A DNA stretch of 54,689 bases from Bacteroidia bacterium (GTDB taxonomy: Bacteria; Bacteroidota; Bacteroidia; J057; JANWXU01): NCBI GenBank assembly GCA_025057395.1, contig JANWXU010000011.1:1-54689 (forward strand). The letters are read 5' to 3'. Below, piece after piece: positions 29,701 through 43,700 of the stretch (position 1 is its first letter; every line of letters begins with the position of its first letter). The notes under the pieces were generated by a model. That model made no database searches. It was not told the origin of the DNA and was given only the letters and a program-made list of their open reading frames with translations. The position numbers were made by a program, and so were the translations under genes.

Positions 29701-30570
29701 CTATTTTCCAAAGCGTTTTACTAGATCTTGGTAAGCCTCAATTCTACGGTCTCTGAAAAAAGGCCATTGCTGGCGATAGTACTCAATTTGAGATAAGTCA
29801 CACATGATTACTAAAAATTCTTCTTCAGTAGTGGAAGTTTGAGCTATGATTTCGCCAAAAGGGGAAACTACCAGGCTATTGCCCCAAAAAGCAAGTTCTC
29901 CTTCTTTACCTACTCGATTTACTGCTACTACAAATATGTTATTTGCAATTGCATGACTTTGGTGCATAATTTTCCAGGCTGAAAGTTGGCTGCTATAAAT
30001 TTCTTCAGGTTCTTTTTCCCACCAGCCAATTGCGGTAGGATAAAAGAGAATTTCTGCACCCTGTAAAGCTGCTAAACGGGCTGCTTCTGGAAACCACTGA
30101 TCGTAGCATATTAAGACTCCAATTTTAGCATAGGGTGTTTCAAAAACTGGAAAGCCTAAATCTCCTGGGCTAAAGTAGTACTTTTCATAAAAGCTAGGAT
30201 CATCAGGAATATGCATTTTACGATAAAGCCCTTGGATAGTTCCCGAAGGAGAAATTACTATTACAGTATTATGATAAATACCAACTGAGCGTTTTTCAAA
30301 AATAGGTAGTAAAATAGTGGCAGCTGTATTTTGGGCAAGTATTTGAAATTTTTCTATAATATGATGTTTAAGTTCGATAGCATATTCAAAGTGAAGCGGA
30401 TCTATGTTTTGACAAAAGTATTGAGTATAAAAAAGCTCCTGTAAACAAACAATTTTTGCTCCCGCTCTAATTGCTTTTTGCGTAAGTTCAAACGTTTTTT
30501 GTACGTTTGTATTTACTTCTTTCGTGCAACTTAATTGCACAATACCAATTGCTACTTCTTTTCTATTCAC
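29701..30570 (-). CDS. aguB: N-carbamoylputrescine amidase
   Basis: 289 aa, GTG start. The nitrilase-superfamily triad is Glu45 (CLQELFY), Lys118 (YRKMHIPD) and Cys155 (LICYDQWFPEAAR). The HIPDDPSFYEKYYFSPGD segment is characteristic of plant and bacterial N-carbamoylputrescine amidases. The product is putrescine, with CO2 and ammonia. Together with aguA this gives a complete agmatine-to-putrescine route in two adjacent genes, with aguB promoter-proximal. Confidence 0.94.
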   Translation of the reverse strand: MNRKEVAIGIVQLSCTKEVNTNVQKTFELTQKAIRAGAKIVCLQELFYTQYFCQNIDPLHFEYAIELKHHIIEKFQILAQNTAATILLPIFEKRSVGIYHNTVIVISPSGTIQGLYRKMHIPDDPSFYEKYYFSPGDLGFPVFETPYAKIGVLICYDQWFPEAARLAALQGAEILFYPTAIGWWEKEPEEIYSSQLSAWKIMHQSHAIANNIFVVAVNRVGKEGELAFWGNSLVVSPFGEIIAQTSTTEEEFLVIMCDLSQIEYYRQQWPFFRDRRIEAYQDLVKRFGK

Positions 30571-30859
30571 TGTATACTAAACTAGCTCTATTAAATAAAA
30601 TTGATATTACTAGGATGCTGAAACAATTTTTAGGGCTCTATTATACTCCTAATAAAGACTTTTTAAAATTTACCCCTTTCCATAGCAATTTAGGTTTGTA
30701 ACGGGCATAGAGATACTATTTTTGTCTCTTCTCTTAAGTCTTATACTGCTACTTGTATGCAACTCTATGTTTTTTCAAACTTATTCGTTGCGCCCTCATT
30801 TTAAAGTATCTTCCTTTTGTGATTTCGTAAATCAATCTTTACAATTTTCAAGTAATTAA
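30571..30859. other. Intergenic region between aguB and the Rpn nuclease gene, no recognised content
   Basis: 289 bp of AT-rich sequence. It must hold the promoter of the minus-strand agu pair and the end of the Rpn transcript. I see no hairpin with a T run, no RNA gene and no convincing reading frame; a short plus-strand frame here has no family resemblance. Confidence 0.5.
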
Positions 30860-31729
30860 TTAATGTAGGCTTTTTTTGAGTTGTTCAATTTCTTGAAGGC
30901 TTAGCCCAGTAATGCGCATAATTGTGCTTTCTTCCAGTCCTTCTATTAGGGCTTGTATTGCTATATTATGCTTTTCTAGCCACATTCCTTTTTCCATTCC
31001 TTTTTCTATGCCTTTTTCTATGCCTTTTTCTATGCCTATTAACATACCATCTTCTCGTCCCTGAATATAACGAAGATCTTTGGTGATATCATAATCAATA
31101 CTCATAACTTTCAAACGATAATTTACTACAGATTGTACGCCCCGTAGATATGCAAAGTTTTGTAAGTGAGTTATATATTTATCAGTTTCGAATTTACTCA
31201 AATTAGGCGTTGATAATATTTTTTTCAATATTTTTTCTACGATTTGGTCAGCATCCAAAGTTCCATAGTCCCCTAGTATGGCTAATATGCTCTCTTCAAG
31301 AGTAGGAGCATTAAGAAAGTCTACAGCAGGATATTTTCGTAAATCGATGATGCTGTATCGAAACTCTAAGTTTTCGTGAGTAATAATAGTCTGCATTTTT
31401 AGATTTTCATTTCCTAAATAGACAACAAACTGCAAAACTTCTAAGCCATATTTACGATAAAGTAGAGTATAATATTCTAGCATTCGAAGATGCATTTGTG
31501 GATGATTCCGAGTTTGAAATTCTATATGAAGAAGATATTCTTTTTGACCACCTTCCGGTAAAACAATTTGAACTTTTGCAACGTAGTCGAGTGTACGTTT
31601 TAACGTAGCTTGTAACTCTAAGTTTTCTTCTTTCAAAGAATGAATTTGCAGCCCCGTTACTCTTTGAAAAAAAGAGGGAAAAGCAACTAAAAAGGCTTCT
31701 TTAATTCCGATATCGTAATTTGACGGCAT
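30860..31729 (-). CDS. Rpn-family recombination-promoting nuclease / PD-(D/E)XK transposase-like protein
   Basis: 289 aa, ATG start. The N-terminal PD-(D/E)XK nuclease fold is indicated by Asp48 (RTLDYVAKVQ), then LLHIEFQTRNHPQMHLRMLEYY with Glu70 and Gln72, the ExQ form common in Rpn proteins. The C-terminal part (about 221-250) contains RYIQGREDGML followed by a tandem IEKG/MEKG repeat, then a helical tail. Rpn proteins are DNA endonucleases linked to RecA-independent recombination and phage defence, often present in many copies per genome. It is 58 bp downstream of the giant 3971-aa gene on the same strand. Confidence 0.88.
   Translation of the reverse strand: MPSNYDIGIKEAFLVAFPSFFQRVTGLQIHSLKEENLELQATLKRTLDYVAKVQIVLPEGGQKEYLLHIEFQTRNHPQMHLRMLEYYTLLYRKYGLEVLQFVVYLGNENLKMQTIITHENLEFRYSIIDLRKYPAVDFLNAPTLEESILAILGDYGTLDADQIVEKILKKILSTPNLSKFETDKYITHLQNFAYLRGVQSVVNYRLKVMSIDYDITKDLRYIQGREDGMLIGIEKGIEKGIEKGMEKGMWLEKHNIAIQALIEGLEESTIMRITGLSLQEIEQLKKSLH
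30983..31036 (-). repeat. 12-nt tandem repeat coding for IEKG units in the Rpn gene
   Basis: Four to five consecutive copies of a 12-nt unit (plus strand: CCTTTTTCTATG) encode GIEKG-IEKG-IEKG-MEKG-M. Copies differ mainly in the last codon positions. The unit length keeps the frame, so copy-number change would lengthen or shorten the linker without a frameshift. Confidence 0.85.
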
Positions 31730-31787
31730 AAAATCGTATGAAAAGTATTTGCTTCAGAATCTTGAAATACATATTTCTGGCAAAATT

Positions 31788-34700
31788 CTAATGCTTAATT
31801 AGCTTAAAGCTTTTAGATAGATTGTTTCCTGTTAGTTCTACAAGATAGTACCCTGGCTCCAATTTACTAATATCAATAGAGAGTTCCGATTTTCCTTGTA
31901 TCCATATTTCTTTGGAAATTATTTTTCTCCCTTCTGAGTTATATATGTGAAGTTCAAGAGGAGTTTGATTACTATTTTCTAGAAGGCCTGTTATTGTGAA
32001 ACTCTCTTGAGCAGGATTAGGATACAAAGTAATTTCTGGATCTTCTAAAGAAGTGCCGAATTTGAAACTAGGAATAGTGATTCTTTCGATTGCACTCCAA
32101 TCTGAAGCTCTTGCAGGGCAGCCACCACAATGAGCTCGGATGCGAAATCCATAGCTACCACTTGGTAAATTTAAGTTCAAGCTCGTTTGGGGCACATTGC
32201 GAAATATACTAATCCAAGTTTCAGGAGCTGTAATTAATCCATAGTTAATTTCGTAGCAGCTGGCTTGCTGTATAGTATTCCAAATTAATCCAATATTACC
32301 GTTGGGCACGTCTCTATCTCTTACTTGCAGTGAAGGAGTAGCACAACTAGAAGGAACTGTTGCAGTAGAAGCAGAGCGGACTTCTGAAAATCCTGAAGCA
32401 TTGCCGTTAGCGCAAACGGCTTGTACGCTAAATTCGTAGGTAGTGTTGGGTAGTAGGCCCGTAATTTCCTTTTCTGTTCCTATTAGTAAAGGTAGGGTAA
32501 TCCAAAGGGTTGTGCCTTGAGCACGATAACGTAAATTATAGTGAGATGCTCCTTCTACCCGAGACCAAGCTACCCAAAGAGTATTGCTTGCAGTAGCAGG
32601 TTCATAAGTGATAGCCGTAATAAAGGGGCTAGGTGGAGGAGTTTCAAAAATTTCTACTCGTAAACTACTTTGACAAAGTCCTTCTTTAACCCCAAAAGTA
32701 TAAATTCCGGGTCGAAGCTGTTCAAAAATGCCCGTAGAATTTTCTATAGAGCTTCCTTCTCGAAAGTATACAAAAGCATTATTTCCACTTCCCCCAACCG
32801 CCTGCAAACGGACTCTGCCCCCAGCTAAACCGCATTGCGCATGTTCTATTTCTACAAGTTGTAAAGCTGGAGGATTAAAAACTTGAATTCTTGTAGAAGT
32901 AGCAGTAAGCGAACTGCGGCAAGCACTTTGATCTTGAATTTGCTCAATTATTAAACTAGTGTTTTCTGGATTGGCACTACTATAAGGTAGTAGGTAAGGA
33001 GATTGTCCGATTGAATTTACAATAATTGTTGGACTCATGCCAATTCTATATCTTAAAGTGAAAGGAGGAGCTCCTATTAGTTCTATAGGTAAGGCAGCAT
33101 TTTGTCCTGCACATAGCAAAAAACCTTCTGTAGGAAGCTTTACTGAAGGAAGTGGATCTACGATAATTTGTCTACTAAAAACTTTAGAAGTACAGAGATT
33201 AGCGGTGGAAGTTGCCGTTAGAGAAAAGGAATAAGTACCTGGCGCTAATTGCAAAGTTTGTTGTTCTCCTCTAGCTCGCCAACCATTTGAAGCGGACCAC
33301 AAAAATTCTACTTCTGGTAAGGTGGGTGCAGTTAGATTAATGTTTTGAGTTTGACATATTGTACTAGGCAAGTTAAATACGGGTATAGGAGGTGCCGGTA
33401 ATACACGAACAGTAACGGTAATAGGCATAGAAGCGCAACCCTCCAAAAGAGCAGTAACTGAATAGACTCCGCCATCGTTAAGCGTAACATTAGAAATCTG
33501 CGAAGTAGCTGCAGAACTGAAGAATCCATTTGGCCCTTGCCATAAATAAGTAGCCGGTGGAATTATTCCTGTTGCACTAAGCTGTAAAGTAGTTCCTTCG
33601 CAAACAGGAGTATTAGAAGATACTTCTCTAGGGGGTAAAGGAATAGGTTTGGCGCGTAAAAATAAACTAGGTAATTCGGTGGCTCTACAGCCTAATGCAT
33701 CTTGTACCCGAGTAAGGGTGATAAGGCTATCTCCTAAAAGAGGTAAAGTAAAAGCAAAAATTTGAGGACCTAGTATAGAAGGATTACCTAATTCTAAGGG
33801 TGCCCGTAAGGAATTATTAACCGTGTATTCTATTTGCCATGGTGCTTTTCCTGTAAGTAGGAGGTTGTACTGTACATTCGAACCACTACACACGGCTTTA
33901 GTAGTTGCATCAAAAGCGGCGGTAGGACGAGGATTTACAATTTGAGTATAAGTAGGTAAATTTCTCTCTTGACAACCTGTGGCATCTCGTAATAAGGAGA
34001 ACCGAAAAACTGTATTTTGATTCAAAATGGGCTGTAAAATGAATTGATGAGGAGAAGGAGTTTCTGAATTGCCGATAGTTGTGGACCGAAATTGGCCATT
34101 TTCTTCCCATTGTAAAAACCAGGGAGCTCTACCGCTTAAAGAAAGTATAATTTTTGCCGTATCATTTTCACAAGAAGGATTGCTAGAAACTTGTAAAATA
34201 GGATAAGGTAAAACCGAAATGACTGTGCGTGCTGAAGTATCTTGTAAAGTACGCGTACAATTATCATCTGTATTGCGAATACTTAAAAATTGTAAAGGTG
34301 TATTAGCAGAAAGAGGACTAGTGGTGATGCGAAAAACACCATTTCCAGTACCTGTGATAGTTTTAGGAGTAGCTCCTTCTAGGTAAGAAATTAACCAATT
34401 GTTACTACCAGCTCTTTCTACAACGAAATTAATAGAAGCAGCTGAACCAGCACAAATTCGCGGGGTGCTTATAATTCGAGCGGTAGGTCGGCTGTAAACT
34501 GTAATTTGAATAGCTGTAGGAGCCAAAAAGGTAGTACAGCCTAGCGCATCTACCACCAATTCAGGTACAATTGTAGTAGGGGCATTAAAGCTACTACTAA
34601 AATTATGGCTAGGTTGTTCTAGTATTTCGGTATTCCGTATAGTATTAGCCAAATAAATAAAACGTAAGGGATAATTACCACTAGAGCGAATATTGAAAGT

Positions 34701-37700
34701 AACAGGAGTTTCGGCACAAACTGCTTGGCTAGAAGTACTAAAGGTAGCATTAGGCGAACTTACCGTAACTTGTAAAGTAAATACTTCAGAACTGCACTGA
34801 TTGAGTATTTGGATTAAAGAATACACTCCTGCATTTTGAAGTTGTGCATTGGGAATTTTTACTTGGGCACCGCTTGCGGAAAAGTTATCGGGTCCTAGCC
34901 AAATGTAGCTAGCGCCCCAAATAGCATGAGTACTTAAACGAAGAGTATCTCCTAGGCACACAGGGCTATTAGCTTCTAATGTAGAAATAGAGGGCTGCGG
35001 ACGAATAACAACATGCAGAGTGCTAAATTCAGAAGTACAACCCCCTAAAATAGCAATTGCACTGTAAGTACCGCTATTACTTGGCTTAGCATTGGGTAAA
35101 ATGAGGGAATTGCCCGTAGCGCTAAAGCCATTAGGTCCTAACCAAACATAAGTAGCACCTGAAATACCTGTAGCTGTTAGCCTTAAAGTTTCTTTTTCGC
35201 AAATGGGTGAATTACTAGCGATAGTGGGAGCAGGAGGTGCAGAATTAATTTGAACAGTTACTTGCTTGCGTCCACTTACACACCCTGTTCGAGTATTTCG
35301 ACTTTCTATCCAAAAGATAGTGGTAGTAGTTAAATTGGGAGTCTCTAGTTCGTAAGGGGGAGTAGCATCTGTAGAAAGTAGAGCTCCGCCTGCATGGTAT
35401 AATCGAATTTCATCTCCGGGTGGGTTGCCCATATTAGCTAAAATGAAAGTTCTGCCTTTTGTACAACGAGTTAAATCTGAGGCTTCTGGAATACCTGGTA
35501 GGGGTAAAATTTCTGCTACTACCGCAAAGCGTGCACTTTTGCAGCCTGTTGTACTATTGAAATTTTCAATATAGTAAGTAGTAGTGGTAGTAATTAAAGG
35601 AGTAATAAAAAGATAAGGCTCGCTTGTAGCTGAAGCGATTGGAAAATTGCTGGTAGGTGAATCATAAAAACGCAATACATTACCCCAAGGAGCGCGCATA
35701 AAGGCTGTAAAGGTAAAAAGACTAGGACCACAGCGACTTTGATTTTCAGCGAAGGGAATTCCAGGCTTGGGAGCCATCGTAATACGAACTTCTGAGCGGC
35801 TAGCACTTGTACACCCTGTTAATGTATTTCGGCTTTCTAACCAGTAGGTAGTATTGGTAGTTATTAAGGGGGTACGTAATAAGTACGGTCGTGAAAAAGC
35901 GGAGGCGACTAAGATACCGCTACTAGGAGCATCGTACAAGAAAACTTGATTGCCCGGAGCTTCTCCAGGAATAAAAGCAGTTAATTGGATAGTGGAGGGT
36001 TCACATAAAAATACATTATTAGCACTAGGGGGTGCTGGCAAAGGAAATACTTCAGCTATGGCGAGAGATAGGGCGCTTAAGCAGCCTGTTCTTCCATCAG
36101 TTACTTGTACATAAAAGGTGGTATTGGTGCTAAGGGTAGGGGTAGTAAGTTCGTAGGGCTCTGTAGCGTCGGTAGCAAGAGGTAGACTACCACTGGGCAG
36201 ACTATACAGAGTAATAATAGCACTAGTGCCCAGATTTAAGGAAGGCTGTGGACTGAAAGTAACAGGTCCTACATCGCATCGAGATACTGGTTCTACTGTT
36301 GCGGGTTCAGGTAGAGGATGGATACTTAAAATTACAGGCGTTCTAGCGGAAGTACAACCAGTATTTTGCTGCACACTTTCCAAATAAAAAATTGTGGAGG
36401 TAGAAACACCAGGAGTTGGTAAAAGGTAGGGTGAATTACCAGTAGAATGTAAAGCGACTCCACTTGCAGGTACGGAATAAAGGCGGATGATATCTCCCGC
36501 AGGGCTACCCATTTGAGCAGTAAAAGTAGCACTTCCATTACCACAGCGCGAAATATTTTCTGCAAAAGGTGTTCCTGGTAGGGGTAATACCTCTACTGAA
36601 TTAGGGCGAGAAATGCAGCCTGTAGTGGAATTTCGTGCTGCTACATAATAGGTGGTGTTAGCAGGAGAGGCTGGAATCCAGAATTCATAAGGTGGCGTAT
36701 TATCGGGCGGCAGTAAGGGTAAGTTTGTAGAGGGGGAATCGAAGAGTAGAGCTTCATTAGCAAAGCGAGTATCTAATAGCACTACTAGCTGTGTAATAGA
36801 CCCGGCACATATAAAAGGCTTTTCTAAAACAGGAGCAGGCGGTAGAGGATAAACAATAGCTCTGACAGGTATCCTTTCTCCTATACATCCGGTATTGGCA
36901 TCGCGTGGCTCTATGTAGAAGACAGTATTAGTGGATATTGCAGGTGTTTCTAATTCAAAAGGAAAAAGCAAATCTACGGCTAAGGGTGCAGGCGAGGAGG
37001 GAGAAGCGTATAATCGAAATTCATTTCCACTTCCTGCGCCCGGAATAACCGAAAAAAAGACTTTTCCACTTCCACACCGAGCAACATCTTGGGCAAAAGG
37101 AGCTCCTGGTAGTGGCAATACGATGGCTTCAGCAGGCACTCTATCGCTTACACACCCTGTTGCACTATTAAGTAACTCTATGTAAAAGGTAGTATTTTCT
37201 CGAATTTCAATACTGGAAAGTTCATAGGGAGCTACTCCATCTGTGGCAATAGGATTACCTCCGCTAGGAGTGGTATACAATCGGAAGATATCTCCTGCTG
37301 GAGGGGAGATGGCAGGTAAAAATGTTACTTTTCCACTGCCGCAACGTGAAGCAATTGGTACAATAGGATTACCGGGTGCGGGTGAGGCAATTACTTGTTG
37401 CCGCAAGGCGCTTGCACAGCCCGTTCCCGAATGATAACTTTCTATGAAAAAGGTAGTTATAGTGGTAATAGGCGAAGTAGTAAGAATATAGGGCTCTGAA
37501 TTATCGGTGATTATTGGAAGACCGCCGGTGGGAGTGGCAAAGAGCCGAACTTCGGTTCCCCGCGGTATTCCCATATTTACTGTGAAAGCCACATTTTGTT
37601 TTCCGCATAGGTATCCTTCTACTACATTAGGGGTGCCTGGCAAAGCATGAATTACAAGGCGAGCAGTTGCGCGTAAGCTGGTGCACCCTGTTAAAGTATC

Positions 37701-40700
37701 GAGGGCTTCGATGTAAAATTGGGTATGGCTGGTAACAGGCGGCGTAGTTAAAAAGTATTCCGAAGGGCCATTACTTATAGCAAAAGGTAAGCCACCACTT
37801 TCAGTGGCATAAAGACGCATTTGATTTCCAGCGGGAATTTGCATTCTTGCTCGAAAAACTCCTGGCCCTGAGGCACACCGGTGTGTGTCTGCTACCATAG
37901 GAATAGCTGGTTGCGGCTGTATGATAGCACGACTCTCTACCATTGGACTTCGGCAGCCTGTTTGAGTATTATAGCTTTCTAGGTAAAAAGTAGTAGTAGT
38001 AGTGATAGCAGGGGTAGTGATTCTATAGGGAAAAATATTTGTAAAGTTAACGGGAGCCGAACCTAGAGGTAAAGTATAAAGTCGAATTTCATCTCCAAAA
38101 GGAGACTGCATAGTAACTGAAAAAGTAAGAATACCCGTACCGCAACGAGCAGTGCTACTTACCATAGGAGTACCTGGGATAGGATGAATAACAGCTATTG
38201 CCATAGAGCGCCCTCCACTAACACATTTTTGCTCGGTATCGATAGTTTCGAAATAAAAGGTAGTAGTTGTTTGAATGGTAGGTATATTTAAGACATATGG
38301 AAAACTAGTAGCTTGAGCCAAGGGTAATCCCCCTGTGGGTAGTTCATATACTCGAACTTCGTTAGCAGAGCCACTCAACTGGGCTGTAAAGGTAATGGCT
38401 CCTCTACCACAACGGCTAGTATTGGCTACTAAGGGTAAAGGGGGTAAAGGCTGTACTAAAGCAATGGCTTGTACTCGAACTGTCTCACATCCTCCTACAA
38501 TTGCTGTGACATAAAATGTGGTACTGGTAGTAATTATGGGTGTTTCTAAGCGGTAAAGGCTACTATTATCAGTGGTAATAGGTGAGCCACCAAAAGCCAC
38601 GTCATATAAGCGCACTTCATCATAAAAGCCACCCGAAACAAAGAATGTAACTCTACCGCCTCCACATCTTTCTTGGGTACTTACAGTAGGAGGGGCAGGT
38701 AACGAAACAAAAACTTTTACAGGATAGCGAGCACTCTCGCAACGTGAAACTTTATTAAAGCTAGCTATATAAAGAGTAGTATGAGTAGAAATTAGAGGTG
38801 TGCGAAGTAAGAAATCAGGAAAAGTACTATCTCTGGCAATAGGTACGCTGCCTATGGGAGTGGTATATAACAAAATTTCATCTCCCGCTGGTTCTCCCAT
38901 AAAAACTGTAAGAGTAGTGGGGGCTGGTGAGCAAAGTAAAATATCAGGAGCTCTAGGAGTACCCGGTGAGGGTAGTAACTTAATTGCAATTGGCTTTCTA
39001 TCGCTTTTGCAGCCTGTATTACTATCTATACTCTCTAAGTAAAAAGTTTTAGAAGAACCAATATCTTGAAATTGAAAGTTAAACGGGGGCATAACAATTG
39101 TAGCTAAGGGATTGTTGGAGAATGGATTATCATAAATAGCCATCTGATTTCCGGCCGGGGTGCCCTGTGAAGCAATAATTAAAACTTGCCCTGTTCCGCA
39201 GGCTTCAATGGAGTCAGATTCGGGCATGCCAGGCTTGGGATGAATAAGGGCTACTACTTCTTGCCTATCACCTTCACAGTTATTAATAGCATTAAAAAAG
39301 CCAAGGTAGAAAGTAGTAGTAGTAGTTACAATAGGTGTACTTACCGCATAAGGAAAAGTAGCATCGCTAGTAATAGCTTCCCCCCCTAAGGGTTGAGTAT
39401 ATAGCCTTAAAGATATGCCTGTAGTAGCTTGTAGGGTATCATTAAAAATAACGCTACCAGTTCCGCAGCGACTTATTCTTTGGGAAATAGGAATGCGAGG
39501 TCGATTTTCTACCCGGATAACAATCGGACTTCGAGATAAACTTGAACAAGTGGTATTAGCATCGTAGCTTTCTACATAAAAGGTAGTAGTTAAAGAAACT
39601 ACGGGGGTAGTTAGACGATAGGGGAAAAAGTTTGCAATATCTAAAATAGCCCCTCCTGTAGGCACTGAATAAAGTCGAGCTTCACTACCACTTGTCAAGT
39701 TGACCGTAAAAGCAACGGCTTGAGGGGCACAAATAGCCATATCTTGAAGCAAGGGAGGTGAGGGAAAAGGATGAATAATAAAAGGAACCCCTACTTTGGG
39801 ACTTGTACATCCTGTGGCTGAGTTATAGCTCTCTATATATAGTAAGGTATTCGTAGTTAAAAATGGACTTAAAAATTCGTAAAGAGGAATATCGTCTTCT
39901 TCGATTAGACTGTACCCAGAGGCAGAGGGAGTGTATAGTCGAATAGTATTTGCTGGTGGGGTACCCATTTGAGCTGTGAATAGAATTCTTCCCCCGCCAC
40001 ATCGGCTTGGTTGCACGGGTACAGAAGGAGGACCTGGAACAGGTAATATAGTTGCAATTACAGGAGTACGAACACTTTTACAACCATTACCCTGGAGGCT
40101 TTCTATGTAAAAAGTAGTAGTGGTAGTAATGCTTGAGCTTTTAAGTAAGAAAGGAAAAGAATTATCAATATCTAGGGCACTGCCTTCTGAAATTTGTGAA
40201 TAAATACGTACTTCATTTCCGGCAGGAACTCCCATTGAAACAGTGAAAATTACTTCGCCTGCCCCACAGCGTGCAACACCTTCTGCAAAGGGCTGTCCTG
40301 GCCTTTCACGTAAAGTAGCGAGTACAGGCTTACGGCCACTCGTGCAACCCTGAGCACTTATAGCTTCCAAAAAAAATTGGGTAGTTGTAGTTATAAAAAC
40401 TGGTAATTCGTAAGGAGGCAAACTTGTACTAGCTATAGGTGTACCACCAGTATTAGTCTCATAAAGTAGAAAACGACTTGCTGGAGGGCTCCCCATAATA
40501 GCCGTAAAGGTAACCATGCCACTTCCGCAGCTACTAACAGCAGCTGCGTTAGGTATTCCCGGTTCAGGATTTACGGTAACAACAAAAGGTACGCGTTGAC
40601 TTGTGCAGCCTGTAACAGAATTTTCTGCAAGCGCATAATAAATAGTAGTTTGATTCACATTTAATTGGAAAGTTAAGGGTAAAGCTGATACAGAAAGAAT

Positions 40701-43700
40701 AGGCTCTCCGCCCTGAGGCGTTGAAAAAATTCGAAGTAAGTCAGCTTCTGCGTCTGCAAAAGAAGCTACTATACGCACGTTTCCCGCTTCACAGCGGCTA
40801 AAATTTCCAACATTAGGTTCTGCAGGCAAACGGTTTACTACTACTGTAGCCGGAACTCTTTCACTGCGGCAATCTACCCCTAAAAAACTTACTTCATTAA
40901 TTGCTTCTATAAAATAAGTAGTAGTTTGGGTAGTGTTAGGCGTAATAAAAAGGTAAGGAGGAGTATTTAAGGTAGCTAAGGGTGTCCCGCCTGTAGACTG
41001 AGTATAAATGGCAATTGCAGAGCCTATAGGAGGCGTTGGAGATATGCGAATTTCGCCCTGACCGCTGCCACAAAGAGTATCTCCTTGTACATTAGGTCTA
41101 CCCGGGTTCTGTACTGCTAAAGCTCTTACCTGTACGCGATTAGGATTTATGCAGCCACTGCTAATTGCCACACTTTCCATGTAAAAGGTAGCGTCTGTAG
41201 TTAGGTTGTTAACTGTAAGTTCGAAAGGCCTTTGATTATCTGTTGCAATTGGAGTTCCGCCAACAGGTACACTATAAAGGCGCATTTCTGTATCAGAAAG
41301 ATTCCGAGAGTCAATAAAGGAAACAGAGCCACCCAAGCAATTGGCTACCAGGCTATTATTAGGCCTAGGTGTAAGAGGTAGAGTAAAGATAGTTGCTTGT
41401 ATCTCTAGCCTAGTGCTTTCACAGCTAGTATTAGTATCTATAGCCGTAAGATAAAAGGTGGTGCTGCTCGTTAAATTAGGAATGGTAAGCTCATAGGGAG
41501 GAGTGTTGCGCGTTAATAATGGATTTGTTTGAATTAGAGAAGTATAAACTCGAATTTGGTTACCAGGAGTAGCACCCATATTAGCACTAATAGTAACTGG
41601 CCCGGCACCGCAACGCGGAGTCGGAGGATTCGGCACTACTGGGGCAGAAATAGCAGGAAACACTCTTACCGTAACAGGTACAGCGGCACTTTGGCAACCA
41701 GTAACTGTATTAGTACTAATGATATAAAAAGTATAATTGCCTGGGCTAAGAGGAGGGGTAACTAATTCATAAGGGGCTGAGTTATCTTGGGCAATAGGGG
41801 TGGAATTACCACTAGATTCTGTATATAATTGGATTTCGTTAGCCTGAATAGGAGTACCCATTTGAGCTGTGAATGTAACTGGTCCATTGCCGCACCTTCT
41901 AAGGTGGGTAGAATTAACTACAGGTAAGGGTATATTAGGATTAACTGTGACATTTGCGGGCGTTCTTCTACTTTGGCAGCCTGTGCTTTTAAATGCGCTA
42001 GCTACATAAAAAGTGTAGTTACCTGGCTCTAAAATAGGTGTTCGCAAAATAAAAGGGGCTATGGAATCTTGAGCTAAAATTTCTCCCCCTTGGGGTTGGT
42101 TATAAAGATACAGTACGTTACCTGCCAAATTACCCATTGCAGCTTCAATTTCTACCCAACCACTTCCGCAACGACTAATACTTCTAGATGTAACAAAGGG
42201 TAAAGAAGGGACATTGAATACTTCCAGAGACAAACTTTTAGTAGTGGAGCATCTAGTAGAGTCATTGCGAGCAGTAATAAAATAAGTACCACCTTGGGTA
42301 GTGGTTAGATTAGTAAGAGTAACTGTTAATTGATTAGAAGTAAAGTTATTGGGTCCGCGCCAGGTAAAACTTTTGGCTTCAGGGGTGGCACTGGCTAGAA
42401 AAGTAACCGATTGTCCTACGCATCTTTTTAGAATTGTATCTTGTAGCATTAGCATGGGCCGCGGCTTAATATTTACTTGTGTTGTTAAAGTTTCGGGCTG
42501 AGTGCAGATTGAGCCAGGGCCCGGGGTAACAATAACCGTATATAAGCCTGAATGTGTGGCCAGAGCATTGGCACGCGTAGGAGCTGCTAAGGTTGAACTA
42601 AAACTGCCCGGACCCTGCCATAGATAAGTGGCTGAAGGATGAGCTCCTAATACTCGCAGTTCTAAATTTTCGCCTTCGCAAATGTGATTTTTTAGTGAGT
42701 CGGTAAAGACGGAATTGCTAGTGGCTGTTAAAAAAGGAATATTGCTTGTAAATCGCCAGGTGCATTCCGAACGCGAATCGCCATCTGCAACGAGTAAATA
42801 GCTACCTGCCCTTAAACTTTGGGTAATGGAGATGCGGTGAGAATCTGAAGCACAGGTAATAAATCCTGTAGCACCTAAATTTCCTGGTTGGCAGGCAGCA
42901 CGATGCCAAAGTCCTACCTGTAATTTGCCTCCCCCCCCTGAGCAAATAATATTATCTAAAGTGATAGTAACTATTTTATCTTGTAGAAGCTCAAATTGAA
43001 AAAAAACAGGATTATCCATTTGAATCCAGTCGCAAGAATTTCCAACAGGAGGCGTAAGCCAAACATCTGTGCAGCTGCCACAGCCTGGACGATTGCGGTT
43101 GGTATATTCTTTATTAGTACCCACACAAGAAGCTCTATCGCATGTGAAATTGTTGTTGTTACTTAAAGGCGCTAAGCTAGGGGTATTAGGCTTTTTTAGG
43201 AAAGTATTATGGCTTAATTCTATAGAATCTTGCAGTGTACTTTCTGCAAAAAAGTGCAATTGAATATTTTTCTGCAAAGAATCAAAATAGAGGTATACAG
43301 TGTGTGGGATATAGGGTGTAGGAGTAGGGAAAATACAAGTATAATTATTTTCACTATTTAATAATAATTTTACGTTAGTACTTTCATTAGAATGGGGTTT
43401 AATAGTGACAGTATGGGGCCTTAGAGCTTGCCCCTTTAACCGCATTGCTATCTTATTGTATCCTGGGGGTACTTGTACTTGAAAATTTACTTTATAAAAA
43501 TAGGCTTCATAGTTAGCAGCTTCTTGTTTCAAGGATGTTAAATCCTGAGTAAAATGTATAGACTTTCCATAATTACCTACTAAATAAATGGGAAAATAAG
43601 AGAGTTCTATATTTTGGGCTTGAACTTTGTAAATTGAAATAACTAATAAATAATTACAGAGTAAACGTGCAAGTTTGGTAAAAATAAATTTAAGGTCTCT

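Noticed and set aside
33037-41765. Plus-strand open frames inside the 3971-aa gene
   Set aside because: They are antisense shadows of the repeated modules, with low-complexity translations.
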